Shown piece by piece: positions 41,223 through 41,998 of a stretch of DNA of 41,998 nucleotides. Made by a program: the position numbers and the translations under genes. A model generated the notes under the pieces. It was given only the letters and a program-made list of their open reading frames with translations. It was not told the DNA's origin and searched no databases. The stretch is from UBA2773 sp964458715. GTDB lineage: Bacteria; Patescibacteriota; Minisyncoccia; Moranbacterales; DUUL01. Where the stretch lies: contig CAYWJP010000004.1 of NCBI GenBank assembly GCA_964458715.1, forward strand, positions 1 to 41,998, read 5' to 3'. Numbering within the stretch: position 1 is the stretch's first letter; each line of letters starts with the position of its first letter.

Positions 41223-41998
41223 ATGCCCCAGTCTACCACAAAAAAATTTATAAAAAAAGCCATCCAGCGTGATTTAATCGATCAAAATTCTTTAGAATTA
41301 TTCAAGAAAGAATTCTGTCGAGAATTAAGAATAACAAAAACTAAATTTCGAGTTTTAAGCAACGCTGATATTAAAAAGACTTACCTAAAAATGCTAGCTG
41401 GAAAAGAAATCGAATTAAATTCAAATCTAGAAAAACTTTTAGTCACCAAAAAAATCAGAACTCTCTCTGGAGTGGCGGTAGTAGCCGTTTTGACCAAAGC
41501 CTACTCTTGCCCTGGAAAATGCGTCTATTGTCCCAGCGAAAACAATATGCCCAAAAGCTATCTCTCTAATGAACCGGCCGTAATGCGAGCTATCGCTACT
41601 AGATTTCACCCTTACGCTCAAACCCAAGCCAGATTAAAAATGTTAGAAATTAATGGTCATTCCATTGAAAAAATTGAAACAATTGTAATGGGTGGAACCT
41701 TTAATTATCCATCAAGGCGTTATCAAAATTGGTTCGTCAAGGAATGTTTCCGAGCCCTGAACGATTATCCAAAAAATCTTATTAAAAAATCTAGAAGCTC
41801 TTCACTAGAAATAGAGAAAAAACGAAATGAAACTGCCAAACATCGAATGATTGGACTAACTTTAGAAACTCGACCTGATTATATCAATGAAAAAGAAATT
41901 GAAAATTTCCGAAAACTCGGCGCCACTAGAGTAGAATTAGGAGTTCAAAATATTTTTGATGATGTTTTAAGGGCTAATAATAGAGGTCATAAAATAAT
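41223..41998 (+). CDS. Elp3-type tRNA uridine-34 modifying radical SAM enzyme (partial)
   Basis: The frame is open to the window edge (258 codons seen). The radical SAM cluster motif is Cys96-x3-Cys100-x2-Cys103 in AYSCPGKCVYCPSENNMPKS, the Elp3 signature. Further matches are NEPAVMRAIATRFHPYAQ, IVMGGTFNYPSRRYQNWFV, LTLETRPDYINEKEIENFRK and TRVELGVQNIFDDVLRANNRGH. The C-terminal acetyltransferase (GNAT) domain must lie outside the window. Elp3 carries out carboxymethylation of wobble uridine (cm5U) using acetyl-CoA and SAM. The start ATG at 41223 has no Shine-Dalgarno. It is divergent from the Trm9-like gene, with about 100 nt between the chosen start codons, holding the R3 palindrome. Confidence 0.93.
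   Translation, partial: MPQSTTKKFIKKAIQRDLIDQNSLELFKKEFCRELRITKTKFRVLSNADIKKTYLKMLAGKEIELNSNLEKLLVTKKIRTLSGVAVVAVLTKAYSCPGKCVYCPSENNMPKSYLSNEPAVMRAIATRFHPYAQTQARLKMLEINGHSIEKIETIVMGGTFNYPSRRYQNWFVKECFRALNDYPKNLIKKSRSSSLEIEKKRNETAKHRMIGLTLETRPDYINEKEIENFRKLGATRVELGVQNIFDDVLRANNRGHKI

Overview
The window reads as a chromosomal segment of an AT-rich member of the Candidate Phyla Radiation (Patescibacteria, Parcubacteria-like). The reasons are: AT-rich DNA, few Shine-Dalgarno sequences, a 16S rRNA with a long AT-rich insertion, small streamlined housekeeping genes, and several families of short palindromic repeats between genes. UGA is used as an ordinary stop (for example the TraX-like gene and gatB), which argues against the code-25 lineages. 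The assignment to a phylum is inference.

Layout. 1-460 is the 5' end of a 16S rRNA gene on the minus strand, with a long structured leader and a candidate promoter near 1170-1198. 1230-4758 is an isoprenoid (MEP pathway) cluster: ispD-ispF-ispE on the minus strand and ispG divergent. 4853-10018 holds an orphan 7TM histidine kinase, an acyl-ACP-reductase-like oxidoreductase, a small membrane protein and a TrmB-type regulator. 10085-21860 is a long minus-strand run of housekeeping genes (holA, DUF3048 protein, mutM, aromatic amino acid permease, polA, TraX-like protein, L,D-transpeptidase, holB), with repeat elements between most of them. 21909-28167 has two GT4 glycosyltransferases, a four-helix-bundle (IVP) gene inside inverted repeats, gatB and a LysM lytic transglycosylase. 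28236-32314 is lexA followed by a Bro-N protein, a Nudix hydrolase and a PIF1-like helicase, plausibly a DNA-damage block. 32569-33401 adds a small membrane protein and an HD hydrolase. 33510-40393 runs on the plus strand: GT-C glycosyltransferase, dprA, topA, AlkD-like protein, murein hydrolase. The right edge has a Trm9-like methyltransferase divergent from a truncated elp3.

Two things stand out. First, a family of about 120-nt elements (six copies, called R1 here) has a copy-specific outer stem, conserved internal sequences and an apical hairpin with compensatory changes. Four of the copies lie at or directly after a stop codon, so they look like a structured 3'-UTR element that may have spread. 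Second, the elp3/Trm9-like pair would be enough in principle for a eukaryote-type wobble-uridine route (cm5U then mcm5U) in a bacterium.

Other repeat families are: 20-24 nt palindromes of the CCTGCCTGCCGG type (R2), TCCGCCTATGGCGGA palindromes (R3, one inside a coding region), and 130-165 nt AT-rich inverted-repeat elements (R4). R2 copies sit inside an R1 and an R4 element, which indicates successive insertion. No tRNA, CRISPR array, insertion sequence or prophage was seen.
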